64,000 nt of DNA from Paenisporosarcina sp. HGH0030 (GCF_000411295.1 NZ_KE150421.1:1308835-1372834), one strand, 5' to 3'. Shown: positions 26,879-35,953, numbered from the stretch's first letter. Notes: generated from the sequence alone by a model not told the origin. Numbers and translations are program-made.

Positions 26879-27813
26879 CTTGCCATGGCCTCTACAGGTG
26901 TTTGTACGGATTCAATGATATCATTAAGAATATGAGATGGTTCACGAATCAATAATCCTTCAGCAGATAAAATGAGACGATGTGTAGCGAGTGGTGCAAC
27001 CATTTTTTTCACATCATCCGGATTTACATACGAACGTCCATTAATGTACGCATGTCCCTGCGCTGCATGCAATAACGCAAGAGAAGCACGTGAACTTAAT
27101 CCTAACTCCACTTGTACATGTTGCCTTGTCGCCTGAATAATCTGTAAAATATAGGTTTCAATATCTTCATGAACCGTCACTTTCCTGACTTCACTGCACC
27201 ATAATTTAACATCTTCAATGTCTATGAGCGATGAAGTTTTAACTTCCCCTGGGTTATGACTGAACTCTTTCAAAATTCTTCTTTCTTCTTCAAAGCTCGG
27301 GTAATTAATTTCAATTCGGAACAAGAAACGATCCAGTTGGGCTGCAGGTAATGAAAAAGTCCCTTGTTGCGATTCCACTGGATTTTGAGTGGCAATTACC
27401 ATAAATGGTTCAGGAAGAGCAATCGTTTCTCCATCTATTGTTACTTGCTTTTCCTCCATGGCTTCAAGCAAACTCGATTGTGTTCTGGGTGTTCCACGGT
27501 TAATTTCATCAGCAAGCAATATGTTGGTGGCTACAGGGCCTGGGCGTAAGACAAATTCCTGAGCTTTCGGATCAAAATAACTGATACCGGTAACGTCAGA
27601 TGGTAATACGTCAGGAGTAAACTGTAAACGTTTAAAGTTCCCTTTAAATGCATGTGCAAAAGATTTGGCCATCATCGTCTTCCCTGACCCTGGCACACTT
27701 TCAAGTAACACGTGCCCTCCCTGAATCAACGCAATCAGCATAAAATCAATTTCTTTTTCACGTCCCACAATTGATTCATTTAAATTCTTTCTCAACAGAT
27801 TTAATTTGGACAT
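26875..27813 (-). CDS. MoxR-family AAA+ ATPase, second copy
   Basis: This 312-residue AAA+ ATPase has Walker A ESVPGSGKTMMAKSF (about 37-51), Walker B LLADEINRGTP, sensor FMVIATQNPVESQ and the sensor-2 region GLSSRASLALLHAAQGHA. It is first in a three-gene operon (MoxR, DUF58, DUF4129-like) resembling yeaC-yeaD-yebA of B. subtilis. Unlike the cluster at 903-12811, no VWA or ABC genes accompany it. Confidence 0.93.
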   Translation of the reverse strand: MSKLNLLRKNLNESIVGREKEIDFMLIALIQGGHVLLESVPGSGKTMMAKSFAHAFKGNFKRLQFTPDVLPSDVTGISYFDPKAQEFVLRPGPVATNILLADEINRGTPRTQSSLLEAMEEKQVTIDGETIALPEPFMVIATQNPVESQQGTFSLPAAQLDRFLFRIEINYPSFEEERRILKEFSHNPGEVKTSSLIDIEDVKLWCSEVRKVTVHEDIETYILQIIQATRQHVQVELGLSSRASLALLHAAQGHAYINGRSYVNPDDVKKMVAPLATHRLILSAEGLLIREPSHILNDIIESVQTPVEAMAR

Positions 27814-27880
27814 TTTACTTCCCCCTTTAAGTTATATAAGTATACCAAATAAACCCATTATTCCGAAAAAACTTTATAAT

Positions 27881-27911
27881 AAAAAAACTAAGCGGAAATC
27901 GCCTAGTTTTT
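27881..27911 (-). terminator. Intrinsic terminator of the Spo0E-like gene
   Basis: On the minus strand AAAACTAGGCG pairs with CGCTTAGTTTT (one wobble), followed by T. The stop codon lies in the stem. Confidence 0.8.
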
Positions 27912-28091
27912 GATTAATTCCTTATCGTTGGACGCTTTATTTGGGAAGTCTTTCAATTGATAGATATTTAACAGACGATCTAACTTTTTACTAAGTCGGA
28001 TAGTATGAACGTTTCCAAAACCATTTTCAAGCGCTGACTTAATCATTTTCTCTCTCGTAAGTTCCACTTGCTCAAGAATTGATTCCGGCAC
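27903..28091 (-). CDS. spo0E: Spo0E-like aspartyl-phosphate phosphatase
   Basis: This 62-residue protein has the Spo0E helical-hairpin pattern: VELTREKMIKSALENGFGN, a short turn, then TIRLSKKLDRLLNIYQ. The S-x-x-L-D motif (SKKLD) is the family signature. Spo0E-type proteins remove phosphate from Spo0A~P and delay sporulation. GTG start with GGAGG six bases upstream. Spo0E paralogues are hard to tell apart, so the symbol is a family label; a spo0E gene is recalled in the matching B. subtilis region. Confidence 0.88.
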   Translation of the reverse strand: MPESILEQVELTREKMIKSALENGFGNVHTIRLSKKLDRLLNIYQLKDFPNKASNDKELIKN

Positions 28092-28186
28092 GTGATACCT
28101 CCTTTACCAAACCCATATTATCCATTATTATACACGAAAATCTTCTCGCAAACACAAGTTTATTCCGACAAAATATGACATTCTTG

Positions 28187-28375
28187 TTAACTTCGTGCAT
28201 CAAGATCATAAGTATAGATAACAATTCCGCCCTGTTTAGCAGTTCCTCTTATATGTTTAAAGTCTGCTCTTTGAACCAGTACTTCACGAAATGTCAAAAA
28301 ATCTTCTTTTTCGATTGTAATGGAGGTTAGCTTACCTGCTCTTAAATCCTCTAACTGCTGTTCATATGTATTCAT
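28187..28375 (-). CDS. Small conserved-looking protein of unknown function
   Basis: The 62-residue product (MNTYEQQLEDLRAGKLTSIT ...) ends in FKHIRGTAKQGGIVIYTYD, a mixed alpha/beta pattern without membrane segments. I do not recognise the family with confidence, though similar short proteins occur in Bacillaceae. ATG at 28375 has AAAGGGAGA six bases upstream; the frame upstream of it crosses the divergent promoter region and is not coding. Confidence 0.65.
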   Translation of the reverse strand: MNTYEQQLEDLRAGKLTSITIEKEDFLTFREVLVQRADFKHIRGTAKQGGIVIYTYDLDARS

Positions 28376-28496
28376 GGAAAGTCTCCCTTTAGTTAAAAAT
28401 TTGAAATGATTTAAATATGTTTTCAGAAAATACTTTACGTCAGAAAAATTATCATGCACACTATTGAATATGACCGCATTAAGGAGCTGAGTATCT

Positions 28497-28715
28497 GTGG
28501 AAATAGCAACTGTTGGATCAATAATTGAATTCAAAGATGGCTTGCAAGGGATTGTTGAAAAAGTTAATGAAAACTCCGTAATTGTGAATCTTTCCATTAT
28601 GGAAAATTTCGAAGAACTCGAAATTGAAGAAAAAACAGTTATCAATCATAAACGGTATAAAATAGTATACCTTAAAGAGCAAGAGTCTTCACCCATTACT
28701 GATGAAGAAGAATGA
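28497..28715 (+). CDS. ykvS: YkvS-like DUF2187 protein
   Basis: This 72-residue protein consists of a short KOW-like beta barrel: IEFKDGLQGIVEKVNENSV followed by ENFEELEIEEKTVINHKRY, the DUF2187 pattern seen in B. subtilis YkvS. An acidic tail follows. Function unknown. GTG start, with AAGGAG ten bases upstream. It leads a probable three-gene run with the CPBP protease and a lipoprotein (gaps of 33 and 49 bases). Confidence 0.75.
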   Translation: MEIATVGSIIEFKDGLQGIVEKVNENSVIVNLSIMENFEELEIEEKTVINHKRYKIVYLKEQESSPITDEEE

Positions 28716-28748
28716 TCACTAAATGCTAAAGTACTGGAGGTGTGCAAG

Positions 28749-29363
28749 TTGAATATTATGGCTTCTCATCTAAGATGGACTCTCAGTTTAGTTCTCGTCT
28801 ATTTGCTACTTTTTTTCACTTTTTCATTTGAAGTAATTTTTTGGTATATGTACACATTTACGATGCTGTTATTTATGTCCTTATCATTTGTTCTTGGCAA
28901 GATGGAAGATGAAATACAAACATGGGAGTACTTAATTTTCGGAATTGGTTATGGTACACTCACTTATGGACTTATTGCAACTGCATATCGCTTCTTTTCC
29001 ATATTTACGGATCAAGCAGCAATTTCAGTGGAGCAATTCTTAAGTGACTTTGGACCGACTACTGTTTGGCATTATTTATTGTTGATGTTAATTATTGCCC
29101 CAGGAGAAGAATTGTTTTGGCGGGGCTTTATTCAGCAAAAATTAAAAACTTACATGAGCCCTTTCTTCGCTGTGTTGGTGGCCTCCTTACTTTTCGGATT
29201 ATCCATGGCTTTCAGCGGATTTTGGTTAGGAGTGCTTGCAGCAGTCACATCCGGTTTACTGTGGGGGCTTTTGTATGAATGGAAAAAAAGCATGCCGCTC
29301 ATCATTATCGCTCATATTACAATGACGATTCTACTGTTTCTGGTTTTGCCTCTCAACTCTTGA
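28749..29363 (+). CDS. CPBP-family intramembrane metalloprotease
   Basis: A membrane protein of about 204 residues with five to six helices and the CPBP (Abi/Rce1) motif IAPGEELFWRGFIQQKL, in which EExxxR carries the catalytic glutamates. A second motif region, LLFGLSMAFSGFWLGVLAAV, has Ser in place of the usual first motif-2 His, and the third motif LIIIAHITMTILLF keeps its His. Family members process prenylated proteins or bacteriocins, or act as immunity factors. TTG at 28749 is chosen since GGAGG lies 8 bases upstream; the ATG at 28758 is the alternative. Confidence 0.78.
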   Translation: MNIMASHLRWTLSLVLVYLLLFFTFSFEVIFWYMYTFTMLLFMSLSFVLGKMEDEIQTWEYLIFGIGYGTLTYGLIATAYRFFSIFTDQAAISVEQFLSDFGPTTVWHYLLLMLIIAPGEELFWRGFIQQKLKTYMSPFFAVLVASLLFGLSMAFSGFWLGVLAAVTSGLLWGLLYEWKKSMPLIIIAHITMTILLFLVLPLNS

Positions 29364-29412
29364 AACATATGACAACCACATCACGTCTACTACATAAAGG
29401 AGGAAATATAAC

Positions 29413-30099
29413 ATGAAAAAATCTTGGCTACTATTTGCATCATTGTCTTTAGCAATTTCCATGCTTTCTGCATGTAACTCCACAGATGAATCTAATGGTT
29501 CTGAAAGTGATAAAACTACTGTTGCGGACTCTGAAGAAACAACGGTAGATGAAACAGCTGATGAAGATGAAGCAAAAGAGGAAACAGAAGAACCAGCACC
29601 TGTTACTGAAACAAGAGGACCTGAAAAGTCACTGTCATATTCGATCAATGACGAAAAGAAAGAAGAAACCGCAAAGTTGACGGATAGTGATGAACAGAAC
29701 TATTCGATCTATAAATTAGATGGCTATTCATTAACTGGGGAAGAACCTAATAAAGATTCAATATACTATGACGAAAATTCTGCCGTCTTCATGCGAGTAG
29801 AAACGATCTCCAAAGATGAAGCAGACTATGAAATTATTAGAGATACGATGATTGAAAGTATTGCAGCTGTGAGCATTGGCAAAGAACCTGTGAAGATTGA
29901 CAAACAAGAGAAATTACCTCAAGGCGAAGGGATTTCGAATCAGATTGGATACGAAACTACTTTTGAATTAGGAACTGTTTCAGGGATGGTATTTGAACAA
30001 GGCAATCTGATTGTCCGCTTGACAATCTTTGATCAAAACAGTGTGAACTTAACGGATGCATTTTTGAAAATGGGCGAAACAATCGCTGTAAAACAATAA
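29413..30099 (+). CDS. Secreted lipoprotein of unknown function
   Basis: The lipobox LSAC (about residues 18-21) follows a short signal peptide (KKSWLLFASLSLAISM). After it comes a long acidic Ser/Thr/Glu linker (about 22-75), then a folded domain of about 150 residues ending GETIAVKQ. I see no catalytic motif. AGGAGG precedes the ATG. It is last in the ykvS-CPBP run and ends in a perfect terminator. Confidence 0.75.
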   Translation: MKKSWLLFASLSLAISMLSACNSTDESNGSESDKTTVADSEETTVDETADEDEAKEETEEPAPVTETRGPEKSLSYSINDEKKEETAKLTDSDEQNYSIYKLDGYSLTGEEPNKDSIYYDENSAVFMRVETISKDEADYEIIRDTMIESIAAVSIGKEPVKIDKQEKLPQGEGISNQIGYETTFELGTVSGMVFEQGNLIVRLTIFDQNSVNLTDAFLKMGETIAVKQ

Positions 30100-30136
30100 A
30101 AAATTCCGGCTCACTTAGTGAGCCGGAATTTTTTTA
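30096..30136. terminator. Bidirectional terminator between lipoprotein and mhqR
   Basis: A perfect 14-base stem (AAATTCCGGCTCAC / GTGAGCCGGAATTT, 3-base loop) has T tracts in both directions and touches the mhqR stop. Confidence 0.95.
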
Positions 30137-30580
30137 ATATGATAAATCTTTAATTGATAATCCTAATTTTTTCAATAATGTAATCGCTTGCTCTTTCTCA
30201 TCATTATCCAAAGCACCCATCATTTCATGCAATTGTTTCTCATGCTCTGGGAACAATTGAGCCATGAAAGCCTCTCCTTCAGGAGTGATTTCAGCAAATG
30301 TCACCCGGCGATCCGAAGGACATGAAACGCGGTGTATGAAGCCTCTTTTTTCCAGCTTATCAATGACATAGGTAATCGAACCACTGGCAAGCAGTATTTT
30401 ATTTCCTATTTTCTGCAGCGGTTGTCGCCCCTTGTGGAATAACAATTCCAAAACTGCAAATTCAGTAGGGTTTAGTCCATTTGCTTGAAAAAATTGATTC
30501 GTACATTCATGCAATGTTTTATATGCTCTAGAAAGCACGATAAATAATTTTAACGACTGTGTCAGTTCTTCGGATTTCAT
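30134..30580 (-). CDS. mhqR: MarR-family regulator, MhqR-like
   Basis: This 148-residue MarR repressor has LKLFIVLSRAYKTLHE at the N terminus, GLNPTEFAVLELLFHKG, the recognition region KILLASGSITYVIDKLEKRG and the wing CPSDRRVTFAEITPEG. These match B. subtilis MhqR, which represses hydroquinone and quinone detoxification genes. No target genes are adjacent. ATG at 30580 is preferred to the GTG at 30589. An mhqR gene is recalled in the same neighbourhood of B. subtilis. Confidence 0.85.
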   Translation of the reverse strand: MKSEELTQSLKLFIVLSRAYKTLHECTNQFFQANGLNPTEFAVLELLFHKGRQPLQKIGNKILLASGSITYVIDKLEKRGFIHRVSCPSDRRVTFAEITPEGEAFMAQLFPEHEKQLHEMMGALDNDEKEQAITLLKKLGLSIKDLSY

Positions 30581-30643
30581 CTCTATCACCTGTATTCCAT
30601 TCTCTCTAATTAAAACTAGTATATAGGGAATAGAAGAACTTTG

Positions 30644-31129
30644 TCAAAATGGTTTGGAATTGATGTGTTTTTGCTCTAATTCGAGCAGATATTGTTTAAT
30701 CGGTGTAAGTGAACCCGCATAGCCTTTCAATGATTTGTCTTTTCCTATAACACGATGGCAGGGTACGACTATCGGTAATGGATTTTTTCGATTTGCTTGT
30801 CCTACCGCACGACAGGCTTTTGTGTTGCCAATTCTATTTGCCAACTCTTGGTAACTGATTGTTTCTCCATAGGAAATACCAGGCAATTGACGCCACACAC
30901 TCTGTTGAAATAAAGTTCCTCTTGCAGACAGTGGCAAATCAAATTGTATCCTCTCTCCCTGAAAATATTCGTTTAATTGCTTCTTTACATTTTCATACAC
31001 TGATTCATCTTGCTGGATTGCTACCGTCCCCAAATGCATTAGTGGTTCATCAAAATAAATAGCTGTTAATTTTCCGTCATCAATTTGAAGATATAACTTC
31101 CCGATTGGACTTTCCAAAGCTTTTATCAT
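30644..31129 (-). CDS. ogt: Methylated-DNA--protein-cysteine methyltransferase
   Basis: This 161-residue suicide alkyltransferase has the active-site motif PIVVPCHRVIG (Cys at about 126), the helix-turn-helix SYQELANRIGNTKACRAVG and the asparagine hinge between them. It repairs O6-alkylguanine by transferring the alkyl group to its own cysteine. Its start lies 50 bases inside the 3' end of the sensor-kinase gene, with GGGGGA ten bases upstream, so expression is tied to the kinase transcript. The kinE-ogt pair is recalled in B. subtilis. Confidence 0.95.
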   Translation of the reverse strand: MIKALESPIGKLYLQIDDGKLTAIYFDEPLMHLGTVAIQQDESVYENVKKQLNEYFQGERIQFDLPLSARGTLFQQSVWRQLPGISYGETISYQELANRIGNTKACRAVGQANRKNPLPIVVPCHRVIGKDKSLKGYAGSLTPIKQYLLELEQKHINSKPF

Positions 31130-32582
31130 GTACCGTATGTCCCCCTTTAGCCTCCAAATGATAAACTGGAAGGATAATATGAAAAGTAGTACCGTGAGTT
31201 AACTTACTCTCTACCTCTATACTTCCCCCATGATCTTCGATTGTTTGAATTGCATGGGCAAGTCCAAGCCCAGTCCCTTGTTCTTTCGATGTATAAAAAG
31301 GTAAAAAAATCTTCTGCATCTGCTCCTGAGTCATCCCCCCACCTTGATCTTTTACGGACACACAAACTTGATTGTTATCACGTAAGGATTGAGTTATGAA
31401 CACTTTCCCTCCATTAGGTATGACTTCCATTGAATTTTTTAAAACGTTCATAAATACTTTTTTTAATTCATGTGCGTCACCAAGAATCCAATCCGAGTCA
31501 TTTTCACATGGTACCATTACAAGTTCAATATTTTGTATGATACCTTGTGGGTGCATAAAATCAACTACTTGCGAAATGATGGAAGAGACAGAAATAAATT
31601 GAAATGATCGAGAAGGCGGTTTAGATAAAACTAAAAACTCATTGAGTATGGATTCCATTCTAATGAGTTCACTATTGATAATGTCTAGATATTCGTATCC
31701 TTGTTCAGTTACTTGCGATGTTAGTAATTGTGTAAATCCTTTCAAAGAGGTCAAAGGATTTCGAATTTCATGCGCAATACTTGCAGCCATCTGACCGAGA
31801 GTCGATAACGAACGTGAGTGTTCAATTTGCTTTTTCAATTGAACATTTTCGGTATCATCACGAATGACCGTAACGTACATGTCCAAGTTATTATTGAACG
31901 CAGATGTAAAATGATAAAACTTTGGTTCACCGGTTGTATCTAGTTTAGATACACTCATTTCGGCAGAACCTTTTAGTGAAAGTGTTTTGAAAAATTGTTC
32001 GAAATCAGATTTTGAATGAGGTAACAAGTCAAAAATGTTGTGTGCTTTTTTGCCTTTTAATTCATGTGGAGCTACGTCAAGTAAGATTGTGGCTTTCTGA
32101 TTGAAGTCAATAATGGTTCCTTCAGTGTCGGTCAAAATCATACCGTGCGGAGCATATTTAAAGAGAAATTCATATTTCATTAAACCATCTACTATATTAT
32201 GGCTTAGAATTTCGTGTGGGCGTTGTTTGAAGCGAATCAGATATTGGGATGATGATTGATTATAATTGCCCTGGACTTCGATAAATCTATTGCCTTTTAC
32301 ATTATCCGTTAAGCATATTTGACATTTTGCATTATTTGAAAATGTCGCTTCCTTTAAAAAATTTCTCCAGGTTTTAGAAGAAGACTTGTCCATTTGTGTG
32401 ATAATCTCTTCAACTGTGTTGTGTGAGAAAAATTCCTTCGCCATTCTATTTAACTTAATCCCCTTGCCATTCTCGAGTAGAATGACTGGTTCTTTATCGT
32501 TCCAAAATAAATAATCGAACATCTCTGTGATTTTTTCGCCAAACAAGTCATTCACCGGACCTTTCTCGTTCTTTTTATACAA
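31080..32582 (-). CDS. kinE: Orphan PAS sensor histidine kinase, KinE-like
   Basis: This 500-residue kinase has no clear membrane segment. A divergent N-terminal PAS-like region is followed by a PAS domain with FKYAPHGMILTDTEGTIIDFNQKA (given here only as residues about 145-168). Next is the HisKA box (SIAHEIRNPLTSLKGFTQLL, His about 266) and an HATPase domain (NVLKNSMEV, DQGGGM, GTGLGLAHA). No response regulator is adjacent, as is usual for kinases feeding the Spo0F phosphorelay. The TTG at 32582 has a weak upstream site; GTG or TTG starts slightly downstream (near 32550) are possible. It shares 50 bases with ogt. B. subtilis KinE is longer, so the symbol rests on context. Confidence 0.75.
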   Translation of the reverse strand: MYKKNEKGPVNDLFGEKITEMFDYLFWNDKEPVILLENGKGIKLNRMAKEFFSHNTVEEIITQMDKSSSKTWRNFLKEATFSNNAKCQICLTDNVKGNRFIEVQGNYNQSSSQYLIRFKQRPHEILSHNIVDGLMKYEFLFKYAPHGMILTDTEGTIIDFNQKATILLDVAPHELKGKKAHNIFDLLPHSKSDFEQFFKTLSLKGSAEMSVSKLDTTGEPKFYHFTSAFNNNLDMYVTVIRDDTENVQLKKQIEHSRSLSTLGQMAASIAHEIRNPLTSLKGFTQLLTSQVTEQGYEYLDIINSELIRMESILNEFLVLSKPPSRSFQFISVSSIISQVVDFMHPQGIIQNIELVMVPCENDSDWILGDAHELKKVFMNVLKNSMEVIPNGGKVFITQSLRDNNQVCVSVKDQGGGMTQEQMQKIFLPFYTSKEQGTGLGLAHAIQTIEDHGGSIEVESKLTHGTTFHIILPVYHLEAKGGHTVHDKSFGKSNREVISSN

Positions 32583-32739
32583 ATTATGCTGTGAAATGCC
32601 TTTATATTCTGGATAGCTAAAAAAACAAAGATTAAAATTAATTCAGATTATTTCATATAGATTTAGCTAATATTGACTTATATTGTTTGAATCAACTTTC
32701 CTTGTTAAAATAGAATGATGTAAAGAAGGAGAATGCTTA

Positions 32740-34488
32740 ATGAACATCGTCTTAGCAACACTAAATGCAAAATATATTCATACCAACTTGGCACTAAGGT
32801 GTCTTAAAGCAAGTGCACAACCTGAATTTAATCCAACCATTGCTGAATATACAATAAAGGATCCAGCTTTTAATATTGTTTCTGATATATATTTAAAGAA
32901 ACCTAAAGTTGTCGGTTTCAGCTGTTACATTTGGAACATTGAGGAGACTTTAAAAGTTGTTCGTCTTTTAAAAAGAGTGAGCCCAGATACTATTATTGTA
33001 CTTGGCGGACCAGAAGTATCCTATGACTCAAACTACTGGTTGAGACGCATGAAAGAAATCGACTTTATTGTCATGGGTGAGGGCGAAGTATCGTTCAAAC
33101 AGTTGCTTCATTTTGTCGAAGGAACTCTTCCTTTAAAAGAAGTACCTGGTATTTGTTTTATGCAGGATGAAAAATTTATGATTCACCCGCAAGGACCTAA
33201 AATTGATTTACGTGAAATGCCAACACCGTTTCGCTTTGAAGAAGATATTCCTCACTTGTCCAAACGAATTACTTACATTGAAACCAGCCGTGGCTGTCCC
33301 TTCTCATGCCAATTCTGCTTATCTTCCATCGAAGTCGGTGTCCGTTATTTCAATAGGGAAAAAGTGAAAGAAGATATTCGTTATTTGATGGATAATAATG
33401 CGAAAATCATTAAATTTGTAGACCGGACATTTAATATTAGCCGTAGCTATGCGATGGAAATGTTTCAATTTTTGATTGACGAACATCGCCCTGGTGTTGT
33501 TTTTCAATTCGAAATTACAGCTGATATTATGCGACCTGAAGTCATTCAGTTTTTAAATGAAAATGCACCTGCTGGATTATTCCGATTTGAAATCGGCGTT
33601 CAGTCAACGAATGAATTGACGAATGAACTCGTAAAAAGAAAACAAAACTTTGCCAAATTAACACGTACTGTGACAATGGTAAAAGAAGGCGGAAAAATTG
33701 CGCAGCATTTAGACTTGATTGCCGGGTTACCTGAAGAAGATTATGCTTCATTCAAACAAACGTTTAATGATGTATTTGCAATGGGACCTGAAGAATTGCA
33801 ATTAGGCTTCTTAAAACTGTTACGTGGAACAGGGTTGCGTGTTCAAGCTGAAGAATATGGCTACGTATATGTCGATCAAGCCCCATATGAGATCTTCGCC
33901 AATAATGTCCTGTCGTTTGATGATATGCTCAGAATCAAACAAGCTGAAGATGTTCTTGAAAAATATTGGAATGCACATAGACTCGATCGTACAGTTGGCT
34001 ATTTAGTTTCTGAAACGTTTGAAACGCCTTTTGATTTCTTCCAGGACTTTGGCAGCTATTGGGAAGAAAAAGGTTGGTCCCGAATTGGCCACCAACTTGA
34101 AGACTTATTTAAACGACTAGAAGAATTTTTACTTCAGGACGGTCGTGCTGACATGGCAGTCGTTAGAAGTTTGATGAAGATTGATTACTTGGTACATCAT
34201 CAATTCCAACCGCGCAAGCCATGGTGGGAAAAAGAAATGGAAAAAGAATCACAGTCTGCAATTTATCGAAAAATTATTGAAAATCCAAGTCTAGCCGGTC
34301 AGTCTTTTGCAAAACTCAATCTTCATGAACGTGAAGTTTACAAACAGACGCTCCTTGTTCCCTTCTCACTTGATTTACAACAGCTTGACCAAGAGCAAGT
34401 CGTATCGAAGGATGGCTATTTACTAACTTTCTTCAAATCGGGACAAGCACCACAATTTTCGTTTATAGCAAAAGAGCAGGTATCCTGA
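32740..34488 (+). CDS. B12-binding radical SAM protein (DUF4080)
   Basis: This 582-residue protein has an N-terminal cobalamin-binding-like fold (residues 1-140; NIVLATLNAKYIHTNLALR, VLGGPEVSYDS, IVMGEGEVSF). The radical SAM core has the cluster motif SRGCPFSCQFCLSS (CxxxCxxC, about 190-203) and EIGVQSTN. A C-terminal DUF4080-like region follows (about 370-560). Such proteins are presumed to carry out radical methylation or rearrangement; no substrate is known. GAAGGAG precedes the ATG. It is a single-gene unit with its own terminator. Confidence 0.88.
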   Translation: MNIVLATLNAKYIHTNLALRCLKASAQPEFNPTIAEYTIKDPAFNIVSDIYLKKPKVVGFSCYIWNIEETLKVVRLLKRVSPDTIIVLGGPEVSYDSNYWLRRMKEIDFIVMGEGEVSFKQLLHFVEGTLPLKEVPGICFMQDEKFMIHPQGPKIDLREMPTPFRFEEDIPHLSKRITYIETSRGCPFSCQFCLSSIEVGVRYFNREKVKEDIRYLMDNNAKIIKFVDRTFNISRSYAMEMFQFLIDEHRPGVVFQFEITADIMRPEVIQFLNENAPAGLFRFEIGVQSTNELTNELVKRKQNFAKLTRTVTMVKEGGKIAQHLDLIAGLPEEDYASFKQTFNDVFAMGPEELQLGFLKLLRGTGLRVQAEEYGYVYVDQAPYEIFANNVLSFDDMLRIKQAEDVLEKYWNAHRLDRTVGYLVSETFETPFDFFQDFGSYWEEKGWSRIGHQLEDLFKRLEEFLLQDGRADMAVVRSLMKIDYLVHHQFQPRKPWWEKEMEKESQSAIYRKIIENPSLAGQSFAKLNLHEREVYKQTLLVPFSLDLQQLDQEQVVSKDGYLLTFFKSGQAPQFSFIAKEQVS

Positions 34489-34510
34489 ATACAGGACCTG
34501 CTCTTTTTTT
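34471..34510. terminator. Bidirectional terminator between radical SAM gene and ktrD
   Basis: AAAGAGCAGGT pairs with ACCTGCTCTTT, with an inner CCTG/CAGG pairing; T tract on the plus strand, A tract for the other side. Confidence 0.9.
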
Positions 34511-35859
34511 CAGCCTATGATAACACGTTCTTTTGGATAATGGAATTTGGTTTTGGTTGTACGACCGCCTATAGTATATAGGAAGGAGATTAATCCGATG
34601 CGCCCTACGAACATCAAAAGCATAATCAATATTTTACCGAAAGTCGATAATTTATCCGTGATGCCTAAAGACATACCGCATGTTCCAAAAGCTGAGGTAA
34701 TTTCAAAAATGATTGCCGTCATTGACAATGTGGGTTCTGAAATTGATAAGGCGATGGTTGCAAGTAACACAATGAAAATAGATAAAATGATTACCGCATA
34801 TGAACGTAACACGTCGATTAATTGAATTTCACGATTAAATATTTGTATTTCATTTTTCCCACGCGCATAGTTAATCAAAAATAGGATCGCTATTGCAAAC
34901 GTCGTAGTGCGAATCCCTCCACCTACTGAACTTGGCGAGGCTCCAATAAACATCAATGCACTCAAGAATATGTCGGTACCTTGTGTAAACTCTGTGATAT
35001 CAACAGTAACAAGACCACCCGAGCGTGACGACACAGAGTGAAACATTGCAGTAAATAAGGCTTCATGCCATGACATACCGCGAAAAGATTTGAACATTTC
35101 CAAAGCAAGAATGACAACAGTTCCTACGACCAGCAATAAACCAAATGTAACAGTTGTAATCTTCGTAAACAGCGAGAATCGGAAATTTTTATTTTTATTC
35201 GATAAAAAGGCTTTAATTTCGATTAAAACAGGGAAACCGATTGCTCCTAAAATGATTAAGATCATGTTTATGATTTGCACAAAATAATCATCATGATACG
35301 GGATCATGGATTCGCCCGTAATATCAAAGCCACCATTCGTTGTTGCTGAAACAGAGGCAAACAAACCATGGAGAAAAGCTTCTGACAGTGTTTCATAAAA
35401 TTGAGTAAAGTAGAACGTAAGAATGAGTGCGCCCAACAACTCGATAAGCAATAAAATCTTTATGATTTCAATAATTAAATTAACGACCCCTGACAGAGAA
35501 TGCTGGTTATGATCTATCATGATTAATTGTCGTTCGCGTAAGCCTATTTTTTTTCCAACCAGTAACCACACAAATGTACCAAGAGACATGATTCCAATTC
35601 CACCAAGTTGGAGGATAATCATTAACATGGCGATTCCAAAAGTTGAGTACGTTTCTGAAATATTTAATACACTTAAACCTGTAACGCTGACAGCACTGAC
35701 TGCTGTAAACAAACTATCAATAAAAGCCACACTGACTCCAGGTTGGTGAACTCCAGGTAGGTTTAATAACCCCACAGATAACCCAATGGCTAAAAAATAA
35801 TAAGAAACGATTGCTTGAGCGGGCGTTAAATTTCGTATGCGTTTAATAATTGGATTCAT
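34510..35859 (-). CDS. ktrD: Potassium uptake channel subunit, KtrB/KtrD type
   Basis: A TrkH/KtrB-family membrane protein of 449 residues, the length of B. subtilis KtrD. It has four P-loop repeats with the selectivity glycines visible in SVTGLSVLN, ATTNGGFDI, RSGGLVTVD and GTCGMSLGI. K+ uptake would need a KtrC-type regulatory subunit, which is not in this window. ATG at 35859 has AAAGGA upstream. It lies between rsgI and the kinase gene, as ktrD does near sigI-rsgI in B. subtilis (recalled). Confidence 0.88.
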   Translation of the reverse strand: MNPIIKRIRNLTPAQAIVSYYFLAIGLSVGLLNLPGVHQPGVSVAFIDSLFTAVSAVSVTGLSVLNISETYSTFGIAMLMIILQLGGIGIMSLGTFVWLLVGKKIGLRERQLIMIDHNQHSLSGVVNLIIEIIKILLLIELLGALILTFYFTQFYETLSEAFLHGLFASVSATTNGGFDITGESMIPYHDDYFVQIINMILIILGAIGFPVLIEIKAFLSNKNKNFRFSLFTKITTVTFGLLLVVGTVVILALEMFKSFRGMSWHEALFTAMFHSVSSRSGGLVTVDITEFTQGTDIFLSALMFIGASPSSVGGGIRTTTFAIAILFLINYARGKNEIQIFNREIQLIDVLRSYAVIILSIFIVLLATIALSISEPTLSMTAIIFEITSAFGTCGMSLGITDKLSTFGKILIMLLMFVGRIGLISFLYTIGGRTTKTKFHYPKERVIIG

Positions 35860-35953
35860 AAAAAGGTCAAGTCCTTTCAAATGACACGAATAGGTCATCT
35901 TCCTATTCTAAAAAACATTACGTAAAAAAGAAAGAACAAGTATTTATTCTTTT

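Noticed and set aside
28376-28645. N-terminal extension of the 62-residue minus-strand protein
   Set aside because: It runs antisense to the start of the ykvS-like gene and has no binding site; ATG at 28375 has a good one.
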